DNA from: Microbulbifer sediminum
GTDB lineage: Bacteria; Pseudomonadota; Gammaproteobacteria; Pseudomonadales; Cellvibrionaceae
Assembly: GCF_021729035.1 (NCBI RefSeq)
Contig: NZ_JAJSAP010000011.1
Location: forward strand, 1,419 to 65,418
Reading direction: 5' to 3'
Length of the DNA: 64,000 nt
The position numbers and the translations under genes were made by a program. The notes beneath the pieces are model-generated. The model was not told the origin of the DNA, did no database searches, and was given only the letters and a program-made list of their open reading frames with translations. Every line of letters starts with the position of its first letter. The stretch's first letter is position 1. This document shows, in pieces, positions 8,717 to 17,802 of this stretch.

Positions 8717-10030
8717 GTGGATAACCTACTCAATCTCTGGCTGGCCTCCGGCGCCTACAAGATGTCGAGCGGCCAGTTCGTCATGATCCTTGTGGGGCTG
8801 GTGCTGCTGTTCCTGGCCATTCGCAAGAACTTCGAGCCACTGCTGCTGGTTCCGATCGGATTCGGCGGTATTCTCGCCAACATCCCTGGCGCTAACCTGG
8901 CCCTGTCCGCGGCGGAAACCGCAGTGGTATCGGGCGACCCGGAAATGCTGCGGCAGATGGCCCAGCTGCTGGGGGTGAGCGCTACTGATTCCCTGTATGC
9001 ACTCAAGGAGGCGTTGGGTAATGCCCCGGCAGCCGTACAGTCGCGGGCGGCGGAGCTGGCCACGGATGCCGGTTTCAATAACGGCATGCTGTATAACTTC
9101 TACAACGTGGCCATTGCCTCGGGTGTGGCGCCGCTGGTGATTTTCATGGGTGTGGGCGCCATGACCGACTTCGGCCCGCTGCTGGCGAATCCCCGCACCC
9201 TGTTCCTGGGTGCGGCGGCCCAGTTCGGTATCTTTGCCACGGTACTGGGCGCGGTGGGGTTGTCAGTGGCCGGGATAATGGATTTCTCCATCGCTGATGC
9301 GGCGGCCATCGGTATTATCGGCGGCGCGGATGGTCCCACGGCAATTTACGTATCCAGCTTGCTGGCTCCGGATCTCCTGGGTGCCATTGCAGTAGCCGCA
9401 TACTCGTATATGGCCCTGGTACCCCTGATCCAGCCGCCCATCATGCGCGCGCTCACCACCCCGGAAGAGCGTCGTATCGAGATGGTGCAGCTGCGCCATG
9501 TGACCAAGCGGGAGAAAATCACCTTCCCGCTGTTGCTGCTGATCCTGGTGGCCCTGTTCCTGCCGGATGCCGCACCGCTGCTGGGCATGTTCTGCTTCGG
9601 CAACCTGATGCGTGAATGTGGAGTGGTGGCGCGCCTGTCCGATACCGCCCAGAACGCGCTGATCAATATCACCACTATCTTTCTCGGTCTCTCCGTTGGA
9701 TCCAAGCTGGCGGCAGACAAGTTCCTGGACCCGAAAACCCTCGGTATCCTGGCGCTGGGTATCGTAGCCTTCGCCATCGGCACCGCGGCGGGTGTACTGA
9801 TGGCCAAGCTGTTGAATGTCTTCAGTCAAAACAAGGTCAACCCGTTGATCGGTTCCGCCGGCGTATCGGCAGTGCCCATGGCGGCGCGGGTCTCCAACAA
9901 GATCGGCCTGGAGGAAAACCCGCACAACTTCCTGCTGATGCACGCCATGGGCCCGAATGTGGCTGGCGTGATCGGTTCGGCAGTGGCTGCCGGTGTGATG
10001 ATTACCATGGTGCGGGCAATGACCGGTTGA
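8717..10030 (+). CDS. oadB: Oxaloacetate decarboxylase beta subunit, Na+ pump
   Basis: The integral membrane subunit that decarboxylates carboxybiotin and pumps Na+ out. The 437-residue protein has about ten membrane helices. It carries the strongly conserved [13 protein letters not shown] stretch, whose Asp is required for Na+ coupling in studied enzymes. A second conserved stretch is [18 protein letters not shown]. The start is GTG, 12 nt after oadA. A strong terminator follows 25 nt after the stop. Presence of the pump fits a marine, sodium-using organism. Confidence 0.95.
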   Translation: MDNLLNLWLASGAYKMSSGQFVMILVGLVLLFLAIRKNFEPLLLVPIGFGGILANIPGANLALSAAETAVVSGDPEMLRQMAQLLGVSATDSLYALKEALGNAPAAVQSRAAELATDAGFNNGMLYNFYNVAIASGVAPLVIFMGVGAMTDFGPLLANPRTLFLGAAAQFGIFATVLGAVGLSVAGIMDFSIADAAAIGIIGGADGPTAIYVSSLLAPDLLGAIAVAAYSYMALVPLIQPPIMRALTTPEERRIEMVQLRHVTKREKITFPLLLLILVALFLPDAAPLLGMFCFGNLMRECGVVARLSDTAQNALINITTIFLGLSVGSKLAADKFLDPKTLGILALGIVAFAIGTAAGVLMAKLLNVFSQNKVNPLIGSAGVSAVPMAARVSNKIGLEENPHNFLLMHAMGPNVAGVIGSAVAAGVMITMVRAMTG

Positions 10031-10055
10031 TCGGCTCTTGCCTGTCACAACGTGA

Positions 10056-10086
10056 AAGGGCGAACCAGGTGGTTCGCCCTTTTTTG
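10056..10086. terminator. Terminator between oadB and the beta-propeller gene
   Basis: AAGGGCGAACC/GGTTCGCCCTT stem with a tiny loop and a following T6 run. It ends oadGAB, and as a near-symmetric hairpin it may also serve the convergent gene that ends at 10096. Confidence 0.85.
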
Positions 10087-10095
10087 TTGTTACAT

Positions 10096-12264
10096 TCAGT
10101 GAAAGCTTCGTGGTGGCCCGATCAGTGGTGTTTTTACAGGCCTGGCGGCGCCCGGGACGATCACAAACGAGTTGGCGCCGGGATTGGTGCTGTAGAACAG
10201 CGGCCCGTCCTTGCGCCAGTTGTTGAGCAGCCAGATATTGCCGGAGGGGTCAATGGCTCCTCCGGTAATCCGTTCCAGGGCGTCGCTGGTGTAACCGGTG
10301 TCCGGTGATATCGCGTCCCCGAGTCCCAGCCCATGGGGGCAGCGGCCAGAGCCACAGAGGCGGGTGACACCGGTATCTGGCCATTCCTGGTCGTCGTCGG
10401 CGTCCTCTAGCGGCACGCGGCCGAAATTAAATACCCACAGGGTATCGTCGCCGTCCACTGCGCTGCCCCAGGGTATCGTTAGCCCACCGCGCTGGTTGAA
10501 CTGCTTTGGTTGGCCTCCGTCCGCGGGGTAAAAGATCACTGACGGATTCTCACCACCCTGTGAATCCAGCGGATCGATACAGACGATATTGACAGTATCA
10601 GAGCTGGATACCCACATATTCCCACGGCTGTCACTGGAGATCCCCATTGGCCAGGAGACCGAGACCTGTGAGGAATCGACGGTCTCGATGGTACCGTCGA
10701 GGGACACGATATAAATCTCCTGTGCCTTGTTGCCGGTTACCCAGGCGCGTCCTTCCGGGTCGATGGCAATGGCGAAGGGTTTCAGCAGTGGGGATTCTGA
10801 GTCCGGTTCAGTGCCTCCCCCGGGCAGTGGCATATTGCGCGCCAGCCAGGGGTTTCCCTCCGGAATGACAGTGATGCTGTCACTGCCACAGTTGGCGACC
10901 CAGATATTGCCTTTTCGGTCTGACACGGTTGCCTGGGGCCAGAAGATCTTCCCCCGCGTAAACCCCCGGGATGGTGATAGCGGGACACCGTTCGGAAGGA
11001 AGAGGGACACACTGTTATGGTTTGCTGGGATCTTGTTCCTGCGGTCCGGTGGAATGGTGCCGTCGGCACAGGCCTCAGCCTCAAAGCCGAAGTTCCCGAC
11101 CCAGATATTACCCCTGGGGTCCAGGCTGATACCGTAGCCGGCGCCGCTCAAGCCGCCTCCGAAGTAGGGGGAGCCGGGGAAGGTCTCGCCCCAGGGAAAG
11201 AACTTGAGCAGGCGCTGACCGGCGCAGGCAATATCTGTGGGGGCCGCGGGCACATAGTTGTCATTGATCCAGGCAAAACCGCGATGGTCGAGGGCGATAT
11301 TACCGGGGCCGTTGATCAGGTTATTGCTGTCCTGCTCACTGTACTGGCCGCCGGTAAATTTCAGGAACAGCAGCCAGTTTGTCGGGCGTTCGAGACGCAT
11401 TGGCTGGTAGATCGGCGAAGCGAGGGACAACAGGAAAATTGGGTCATCTGCATCCTTGGGGTAGTTGGGGTAAGACGGGTGCTTTGTGAGGTTTGCGAGT
11501 GCCTGCAACACGGTCTTGGGCGCCATTCCACCCACTGGCGTGGTGGCCTCAAAAAGCGCCTGGCAGTAAACCGGGTCTGCGATGCAGGCGGCGACCACGT
11601 TGGCCAGGGAGTTGAAAGTCCTCAGAGTTGAGGTTTCCGTACCATTGGGTGAGTTCGCCAGCACGGAGGCAAGCGCTCCCGTGCGGGGGTTGGCCATATT
11701 CCCGCCCATGCGCACGGCATTGAGCATGCCGTAGCGGTTGCCTGAAATGCCCTCTTCGTCGACAAACTGGGCGAAGGCGGTGCCGGTGGCAACAGTGGTG
11801 CGTTCGTTGACTTCTATGCGGCGGGGAAGCCGGTGGCCTGACCCGATCGCGCTGGCCAGCATTGCCGTATTTTTTTTCGCGACGACGAAATAAATGGGAT
11901 CAAGCCCGTGAGACAGGATCAGCGGCAAGCGGAAGTGCAGGTCGAATTTTCCGTCCAGGCGGGAAGTGGTGGTGTCGAGCACCAGGTCGTAGCCGATTCC
12001 GGGATAAGTGACGTGGAGGGTAACCCGGTAGCCGGCGAGCGCATTGCCATTGCCGCTCAGTTGCCCGGCGATATGCTGTTCCCGACCGAGGATCGGCCCG
12101 AGTGTCTGTGGAAAATAGTGCTGAGGATCTACTGCAGGCAGTTCTCCGTTGGCAGCGACCTGTGCCGGTGTAGTAATCAGGCCCAGTAACAGAAGCAGGG
12201 AAAAAAGGTGGGGCAGGATCTGGCTGCAGGAACTGGTCGATGGGAAACTGCGGACATCTTCCAT
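10096..12264 (-). CDS. Secreted beta-propeller protein, virginiamycin-B-lyase/NHL-like
   Basis: A 722-residue exported protein of unknown function. A signal peptide is visible (hydrophobic LFSLLLLLGLITTPA, then AANGELP). Residues 40-300 form an unrecognised N-terminal region with Ig-like strands. From about 330 onward a repeated pattern of the kind GNIWVGN, GNIWVAN, GRAWVTGN, GNMWVSS, DTLWVFN and GNIWLLN recurs at roughly 45-70 residue intervals. This is typical of six-bladed propellers of the Vgb, SMP-30 or NHL type. Such proteins bind or hydrolyse small molecules, but no catalytic residues can be assigned here. It lies upstream of no partner gene. A decayed gene precedes it on the same strand. 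Confidence 0.75.
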   Translation of the reverse strand: MEDVRSFPSTSSCSQILPHLFSLLLLLGLITTPAQVAANGELPAVDPQHYFPQTLGPILGREQHIAGQLSGNGNALAGYRVTLHVTYPGIGYDLVLDTTTSRLDGKFDLHFRLPLILSHGLDPIYFVVAKKNTAMLASAIGSGHRLPRRIEVNERTTVATGTAFAQFVDEEGISGNRYGMLNAVRMGGNMANPRTGALASVLANSPNGTETSTLRTFNSLANVVAACIADPVYCQALFEATTPVGGMAPKTVLQALANLTKHPSYPNYPKDADDPIFLLSLASPIYQPMRLERPTNWLLFLKFTGGQYSEQDSNNLINGPGNIALDHRGFAWINDNYVPAAPTDIACAGQRLLKFFPWGETFPGSPYFGGGLSGAGYGISLDPRGNIWVGNFGFEAEACADGTIPPDRRNKIPANHNSVSLFLPNGVPLSPSRGFTRGKIFWPQATVSDRKGNIWVANCGSDSITVIPEGNPWLARNMPLPGGGTEPDSESPLLKPFAIAIDPEGRAWVTGNKAQEIYIVSLDGTIETVDSSQVSVSWPMGISSDSRGNMWVSSSDTVNIVCIDPLDSQGGENPSVIFYPADGGQPKQFNQRGGLTIPWGSAVDGDDTLWVFNFGRVPLEDADDDQEWPDTGVTRLCGSGRCPHGLGLGDAISPDTGYTSDALERITGGAIDPSGNIWLLNNWRKDGPLFYSTNPGANSFVIVPGAARPVKTPLIGPPRSFH

Positions 12265-13726
12265 GAGTCGTACTTCCTAATGCTTTCCTCTTCAGTCGCT
12301 ACCCGATACCAGAGTTGTGCTTGAACATGGGTCGGGCATCTGGGGAAAGTATGGCACAGGCCGGCCGCCGGAAGAGCGGCCCGGCGGCTGGCGCGGTAAG
12401 ACCGGTCCGTCAGGGAGATCATTGAGTGCATGCGTTTGCCCGTTGCGGTGGCAATAGCGCTACGTATCGCGGATGCCAGCGGAAGCAGGCCTGGCGGAAC
12501 CAGCCCCGTGGGTGGTGGTGGACGGGACAAGCTGGGATTTCCGCCTCCGGTATATCGGCAATATGGGGGAGTAGAGTTATGAAAATCCCTCTGTACTACT
12601 CAGCTCTTGTTCAAAATAATTTCATTTCTCAGCAGCGTGGACAGTGTAAACCCTGCAGCGCCCACCACTTTTGTAGCGACAAACTCCGGGTTGGTGGTAA
12701 TGCCGCCGTTAACGGCGGCCGTGATTTCCCATATCTCGCAGTTGCGCTCGCCGGCATCCACCTCGGCCGCCGGGCAACCGGTGTCCCGAACGATTTATGA
12801 AAGGCCTGGCAGCATTTTTCTCTGATGCCGCGCCAGCCGTTTTCCCGGCTACCAGTTGCGACAGCTCGTCGATTGTGGTCTCCATACGTGCGCTGTATGT
12901 GTGTTGCCCAACGAGCTTCGGTGTTCACGGTCCAAGGGCCGCGGGGGTTTTAGGACTATCTGGTGGGAAGTGTCTGCCGGCCCTCCAGACCGCTGGGGCC
13001 GAACCGTCCTTTACCATAAATGGTGTAGACGTCAGGGGGGTCGAACTGGCAAATATAGATCGAGTGACGATCCTGTGTTGCCAGTTCCTCCGTGAAATGG
13101 GGATTCTCCCCCCATCTGATTGACCTGGTCGGTGGGGCTGCGCCCTGCGCCCGCCGTTGCGCTCGGTGTCAGTCTGCAGCCGGCAGGGCCCGGCGCTCGA
13201 ACGTCATTGATTTCGGAGCCGGTGACCGGGAACGCGTCGGGAACTCCCGGCGCAGGGTTGTTGCCAGACTTGTGACAGTTGCTGCAGCGCACCGCCACGC
13301 CCATATCGCCCGGGCCGCGTCCTACCCGGGGGACAGGGGGACGGCCGCTGCCCTGTACTGGCATGTCCTCCTGGTGCCAATTGAGGCACCGGGGTTGCGC
13401 TGGTACGGGGGCAATTGGGGGCCAGTTGTTACGGTCCGCGGCTGTCGGGGACTGGGGACGTAACGCTGCTCGCCTGGAGTGCTGTCGCAGGGCCGTGCTG
13501 CGATTTCCGGTTGTGGTGAGGGACTGGTAAACGGTAACCCGGTGGTGCGGGCCGTGACAGGTGCGGGGCCGAGTTCAGAGGCGACGATTGCCCAGCCCGG
13601 CATATTCCCGTACCGGATAGGGGCCGACCGCCCGGTCGGGTGCCCGTCCGGAATCGGCAGTGTGCATGGTATGATGGGCGTGATTTTTACATGACCGGGC
13701 GCACTGGGGCGCCGAGAGGAGAATTT
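12265..13726. other. Long region without an intact gene
   Basis: Apart from the decayed gene above, no intact coding sequence is convincing in these 1.46 kb. The frames that stay open lack ribosome sites and have shadow-like composition. A nested inverted repeat is present at 13043-13087 (10-bp arms GAACTGGCAA/TTGCCAGTTC around an inner GATCG/CGATC). The last 100 nt should hold the djlA promoter. Confidence 0.5.
12600..13364 (-). pseudogene. Decayed minus-strand gene with a CxxCH motif
   Basis: No open frame spans this stretch, yet protein-like segments appear in different minus-strand frames in a consistent order. At about 13270 is RCSNCHKSGNNPAPGVPDAF (a haem-c-like CxxCH). At about 13000-13050 is DVYTIYGKGRFGPSGLEGR. 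At about 12820-12910 is LVGQHTYSARMETTIDELSQ. At 12600-12800 is GERNCEIWEITAAVNGG, ending in a TGA at 12600. Stops and frame changes separate them. I read this as a gene inactivated by several indels, possibly encoding an exported cytochrome-like protein. The family is not recognised. Confidence 0.4.
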
Positions 13727-14500
13727 ATGTCCTGGCTTGGGGCCGGCATTGGGGCCGGTATCGGGTTGATGTTTGGTGGCCCTATCGGTGCCGCACTGGG
13801 CGCATGGGTTGGCAGCTCGTTCGGTTCCGGGCTCAAGCGGGTCGGGAACGGCGCGGCACTGGGGCGCGATGGCGCCCAGGCAGTCTTCATCGTTACGGTG
13901 TTTTCCATGCTGGCCAAGATGGCCAAGGCGGACGGGCAGGTGAGCCGGGCCGAGATCGACCTGATCGAGGAGTTCATCTCCAAAAACCTGCGCCTCAATG
14001 CCGAGGACCGCAAGCAGGCAATCAAGATATTCCAGAACGCCAAGTCCGATGGCTACAGCATTTACGATTATGCCCAGCAGTACCAGCAGCTGGTGCGCAA
14101 CCAGGCGATGCGCGAAATGGTTTACCGTTTGCTGTTTGCGGTTGCCTATGCAGATGGCGAGCTGCACGCGGCGGAAGAGGACATCCTGCGGCGCATTCCC
14201 GGGTACCTGGGGCTACACGCCTCCATCTTCGCCGCCATGCAGGGTGAGTTTGGCCGCCGCGCACCTGCGGCCAGCGGCAGTCTTGAGCAGCATTATGCGG
14301 TACTGGGATGCTCACCGGATGCCAGTGACCGCGACCTGAAACTGGCTTATCGTCGCAAGGCGGCGGAATTCCACCCGGACAAGATTGCCTCCAAGGGGCT
14401 GCCGGAGGAATTCATGCGCTATGCGGAAGACCAGATGAAAAGTGTCACTGTGGCTTACGACACCATTATGGAAGCGCGCAAGAGCCGCGCGGTATCCTGA
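13727..14500 (+). CDS. djlA: DnaJ-domain co-chaperone, DjlA type
   Basis: A membrane-anchored DnaK co-chaperone. The 257-residue protein begins with a Gly-rich hydrophobic segment (GAGIGAGIGLMFGGPIGAALG), which anchors it in the inner membrane. A TerB-like acidic helical domain follows (about 50-170, with MAKADGQVSRAEI and YADGELHAAEE). The C-terminus is a J domain with HPD in AEFHPDKI. This order defines DjlA. The ATG at 13727 follows GAGAGGAGAATTT. It is 25 nt from bolA in the same direction. Confidence 0.9.
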   Translation: MSWLGAGIGAGIGLMFGGPIGAALGAWVGSSFGSGLKRVGNGAALGRDGAQAVFIVTVFSMLAKMAKADGQVSRAEIDLIEEFISKNLRLNAEDRKQAIKIFQNAKSDGYSIYDYAQQYQQLVRNQAMREMVYRLLFAVAYADGELHAAEEDILRRIPGYLGLHASIFAAMQGEFGRRAPAASGSLEQHYAVLGCSPDASDRDLKLAYRRKAAEFHPDKIASKGLPEEFMRYAEDQMKSVTVAYDTIMEARKSRAVS

Positions 14501-14525
14501 TTACGAAATTTTTTGGAGGTAAAGC

Positions 14526-14831
14526 ATGAGCCTGGCCAGCCAGATCGAGGCAAAACTGTCGTCAGCGTTTCACCCGGAGCATATAGAGGTGGACTGTGAA
14601 AGCCATTTGCATAATGTGCCGGCAGGTTCGGAGATGCATTTTCGTGTAGTGCTGGTCAGTGATGCCTTCTCTGATCTGCGTAAGGTCCAGCGGCACCAGC
14701 GCGTATACGCTGTGCTGTCAGATGAGATGGCAGGACCGGTGCATGCCCTGGCCCTCCACACGTTCAGTCCCGAGGAGTGGCGGGGGCAGGCCCCGGATAG
14801 CCCACAGTGCCTCGGGGGTGGGAAACGCTGA
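14526..14831 (+). CDS. BolA-family protein
   Basis: A small BolA-like protein of 101 residues. Members work with monothiol glutaredoxins in iron-sulfur handling, or regulate morphology genes. The class-II KH-like fold is recognisable from SEMHFRVVLVSDAF, the helix RKVQRHQRVYAVLSDEM and the closing ALHTFSPEEW. The invariant His of the family is in VHALALHTF. The start ATG follows TTTTTTGGAGGTAAAGC. It is followed by a strong terminator. Confidence 0.9.
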   Translation: MSLASQIEAKLSSAFHPEHIEVDCESHLHNVPAGSEMHFRVVLVSDAFSDLRKVQRHQRVYAVLSDEMAGPVHALALHTFSPEEWRGQAPDSPQCLGGGKR

Positions 14832-14874
14832 CAGAGCAGATCCCGCCAATGGTCCCTGTTGATTTTATTTTGCA

Positions 14875-14900
14875 AGCGCGCCTTCGAGGGCGCGCTTTTA
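14875..14900 (+). terminator. Terminator after bolA
   Basis: Perfect AGCGCGCC/GGCGCGCT stem, 6-nt TTCGAG loop, then TTTT. It ends the djlA-bolA transcript. Confidence 0.8.
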
Positions 14901-15187
14901 CTTTCGAACCGGGTTGATGTCGAGGCCAATCCGGGGCTTATCCCGCCAATTCTGACGTTCAAATCATTAATTTGCCGTTAATTTTTTTCTTTAATTTGGC
15001 GCGTTTATTTTTATAAAAATAATTTCTGCGCCAAAAAAAATTATCAGCCGACATAATCACGCAAAAGTTCCATTTTTGCAGTGAGAAGTTGGATGTTTTT
15101 TCTACAGAGGTGCTCCTGCCTGTCTAGACTGAAAAGTGATTGGGTTAATTGCTGTTCAATTTGCCGAATATCAATGGAGTACGACCT
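14901..15187 (+). promoter_or_regulatory. AT-rich upstream region of ompW
   Basis: A strongly AT-rich tract (about 14965-15050) stands out from the GC-rich surroundings. It includes TTTTATAAAAATAA flanked by GGCGC/GCGCC. Such a tract could form an UP element or an H-NS/IHF-type site for the ompW promoter. No exact -35/-10 pair or FNR box can be assigned by eye. Confidence 0.35.
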
Positions 15188-16012
15188 ATGAAAATGACGC
15201 GCATTCTGACACCTCTGGCAATCGCAGTATCGTCCCTGGTGGCTGCGCAGCAGGCCGTGGCTGGCCCATCCGGCTATGCTCCGCCCGCTGGACCGCCTCC
15301 CATTTACCATGCAGGGACTGCCGTGGTGCGCCTGGGCGCTGCTTATGTGGATCCGGATTCTTCTTCCGGCAACCTGAGAAACCCGGATATTTTCCCCGAG
15401 TTCTCCGGCCTCAAGTATGACCTGGATGACAACACTACCTGGCAGTGGAGTGCCATGTTCATGCCGATTGACCATTTCTCGGTAGAGTATGGTTATATCG
15501 GTGAATCGGATCACGACCTGGAAATCCGACGGCTTGGCCTCCTGGAGCGGCCGGACCTTGAGGGTAACCGTCGTAACCTGGGCAGCCTGGAACGGACTTC
15601 CAGCACCCTCATGGTGAACTGGTTCCCGGTATGCCCGGAATCCTGGGTGCAGCCCTACATCGGCTTCGGTGCTGTCTATACGGACTTCGACAGTGTCAAC
15701 GTTCGTGAGCCGGTTTACGAGCTGCTGGAAGTGATCGGTGACGCCGCGCCCGGCGGTAACGCACGTGTGAGCGTGGACGATACCTGGGGCTGGGCGGGCC
15801 AGATCGGTATTGACATCATGTTTGGTCGCGAGAGCAACTGGCTGGCCAATGCGGCCGTGCAGTACCACGATGTTGAGACCACTGGAAGTCTGCGCTATGT
15901 CGTGGATGGTGTTACCAATATGGGCGAGCCGCGTCAGTTCTACAATACTGTGAGAACTGACCTGGATGTGGACCCCTGGGTATTCAACCTGGGAATCGGC
16001 TACAAGTTCTGA
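15188..16012 (+). CDS. ompW: OmpW-family outer membrane protein
   Basis: An eight-stranded outer-membrane beta-barrel for small hydrophobic molecules. The 274-residue precursor has a signal peptide cut near AQQAVA/GPSGY. The mature part starts with VRLGAAYVDPDSSSG, typical of OmpW. It continues with alternating strands and ends WVFNLGIGYKF with the terminal Phe needed for BAM recognition. Two start codons are close (ATGAAAATG), and the first is used with GGAG upstream. A Cys-containing loop (WFPVCPESW) is less usual. It stands as a single gene between terminators. Confidence 0.9.
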   Translation: MKMTRILTPLAIAVSSLVAAQQAVAGPSGYAPPAGPPPIYHAGTAVVRLGAAYVDPDSSSGNLRNPDIFPEFSGLKYDLDDNTTWQWSAMFMPIDHFSVEYGYIGESDHDLEIRRLGLLERPDLEGNRRNLGSLERTSSTLMVNWFPVCPESWVQPYIGFGAVYTDFDSVNVREPVYELLEVIGDAAPGGNARVSVDDTWGWAGQIGIDIMFGRESNWLANAAVQYHDVETTGSLRYVVDGVTNMGEPRQFYNTVRTDLDVDPWVFNLGIGYKF

Positions 16013-16029
16013 TCGGCTCCCCAATCCGG

Positions 16030-16055
16030 AAAAAGGCGCTTCGGCGCCTTTTTTC
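16030..16055. terminator. Terminator after ompW
   Basis: AAAAAGGCGC-TTCG-GCGCCTTTTTT. It is symmetric and can act on both strands: it ends ompW and the convergent mmsA, whose stop is at 16104. Confidence 0.88.
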
Positions 16056-16103
16056 GTTGTGAATCCCCTCGGTTAAGGGGAGACGATGGCGGCTGGCAAC
16101 CTC

Positions 16104-17600
16104 TCAGCCGTGGCTGGGGAAACTGAACTGTGCGCCCTCGCGCAGGCCGCTGCTGGGCCAGCGCTGGGTCACCGTCTTGCGGCGTGTGTAGAAACGCACA
16201 GAGTCCGGCCCGTAGGTACCCAGATCGCCAAACAGGGATCGCTTCCAGCCACCAAAACTGTGGTATGCCGCCGGCACTGGCAGTGGGACATTAATGCCGA
16301 CCATGCCGATGCGAATATGATCAGAGAAATAGCGGGCCGCTTCACCGTCGCGGGTGAACAGGCAGGTGCCGTTGCCGTATTCATGTGCGTCGATAATGTC
16401 CATTGCCCGCTGCAGGTTTTCCACCCGCATCATGCAGAGCACCGGTCCGAAGATCTCCTCACTGTGAATGGACATGCCCTCGCGAACCCGGTCAAACAGG
16501 CAGGCCCCCAGGTAATTGCCGTTTTCGAAACCAGGTACCTCCCGCTCGCGGCCATCCACCACCAGTTCAGCACCTTCCTCGATACCGCGCTCGATAAATC
16601 CCCGGACCCGCTGGAGGTGCGCCCGGGTCACCAATGGCCCCATGTCGTTGGTGTTATCCCTGCCATCGCCCAGCCGGAGAGCGGCGATCTGCTCCCTAAG
16701 TTTTTGTACCAGGGTGTCGGCAGTGGCATCCCCAACGGCAATGACGACGGAGATGGCCATGCAGCGCTCGCCGCTTGATCCGTAGGCGGCCCCCATCAAT
16801 GCGCTGGCGGTATTGTCGAGATCTGCGTCCGGCATCACCACAGCGTGGTTTTTGGCACCTCCCAGCGCCTGGACCCGTTTGTGATGGGCGGTGCCGGTGG
16901 TGTAGACGTACTCCGCAACCGGGGTGGACCCGACAAAACTCACTGCCTCGATACGCGGGTCGGCAAGCAATGTATTCACAGCTTCCCCGTCCCCGTTAAC
17001 CACGTTGAGTACTCCCGGGGGCACGCCGGCCTGGTGGCCGAGCTCGGCAATAAGCAGTGCGGGGCTGGGATCGCGCTCGGAGGGTTTCAGAACGAATGTA
17101 TTGCCGCAGGCGATGGCCATCGGCCACATCCACAGGGGCAGCATGGCGGGAAAGTTAAAGGGCGTGATGCCGGCGCATACGCCCAGGGGCTGGAATTCAC
17201 TCCAGCTGTCGATCGCCGGCCCGACATTCCTGCTGTGTTCCCCCTTCAGCAACCCGGGGATGCCGCAGGCATATTCCACGTTCTCGATTCCGCGCTGCAG
17301 CTCTCCCCTGGCATCGTCCAGTACCTTGCCGTGTTCACGGGTGATCAGCATACAGATTTCGTCGGCGTGTTCTTCCAGCAGGTCCTTGAGGCGGAACAGG
17401 ACCCGGGCGCGCTTGATCGGTGGGGTATCACGCCAATCGGGAAAAGCGGCCCGGGCCGCGGCGATTGCCCCTTCGACGGTTTGCCGGTCTGCCAGTGTGA
17501 CTGTGGCCGTCACTTCGCCGGTGGACGGGTTGACGAGTTCCTGCTCGCGGCCGGTGCCGCGTACACGCTCGCCTTCGATCAGGTGGGCAACATTATTCAT
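16104..17600 (-). CDS. mmsA: CoA-acylating methylmalonate-semialdehyde dehydrogenase
   Basis: An NAD+- and CoA-dependent enzyme that converts (methyl)malonate semialdehyde to propionyl- or acetyl-CoA in valine, thymine and inositol breakdown. The 498-residue protein is a typical aldehyde dehydrogenase. Features are PLGVCAGITPFNFP, the NAD fold with GSTPVAEYV, and the catalytic cysteine in GSSGERCMA. The ERCM context and the absence of the general-acid Glu found in hydrolytic dehydrogenases fit MmsA. No other valine genes lie nearby, so it is a lone gene here. Confidence 0.92.
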   Translation of the reverse strand: MNNVAHLIEGERVRGTGREQELVNPSTGEVTATVTLADRQTVEGAIAAARAAFPDWRDTPPIKRARVLFRLKDLLEEHADEICMLITREHGKVLDDARGELQRGIENVEYACGIPGLLKGEHSRNVGPAIDSWSEFQPLGVCAGITPFNFPAMLPLWMWPMAIACGNTFVLKPSERDPSPALLIAELGHQAGVPPGVLNVVNGDGEAVNTLLADPRIEAVSFVGSTPVAEYVYTTGTAHHKRVQALGGAKNHAVVMPDADLDNTASALMGAAYGSSGERCMAISVVIAVGDATADTLVQKLREQIAALRLGDGRDNTNDMGPLVTRAHLQRVRGFIERGIEEGAELVVDGREREVPGFENGNYLGACLFDRVREGMSIHSEEIFGPVLCMMRVENLQRAMDIIDAHEYGNGTCLFTRDGEAARYFSDHIRIGMVGINVPLPVPAAYHSFGGWKRSLFGDLGTYGPDSVRFYTRRKTVTQRWPSSGLREGAQFSFPSHG

Positions 17601-17802
17601 GGTGCTTCCGCTCCAAAGTAACCGTGGTCGAATAGTGCCTGCAGTGACGGCTGGGGAACGCGACGGGACCCGGCCTGGGGCGGGGCTGATCGCGGTCCGG
17701 CAGTCGCCCGGGCACTCTGCGGTGGTGCTGGAGCGAGTTTAGGCGATCGGCGGCGGACCCGAAGGGCTGCGACAGTATCCTGGTGGTGACCGGCGTCTCC
17801 GA

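Noticed and set aside
13032-13364. Intact cytochrome c gene suggested by a CxxCH motif
   Set aside because: The frame is short and lacks a signal peptide, and its neighbouring homologous-looking pieces are in other frames. Better explained as a decayed gene.
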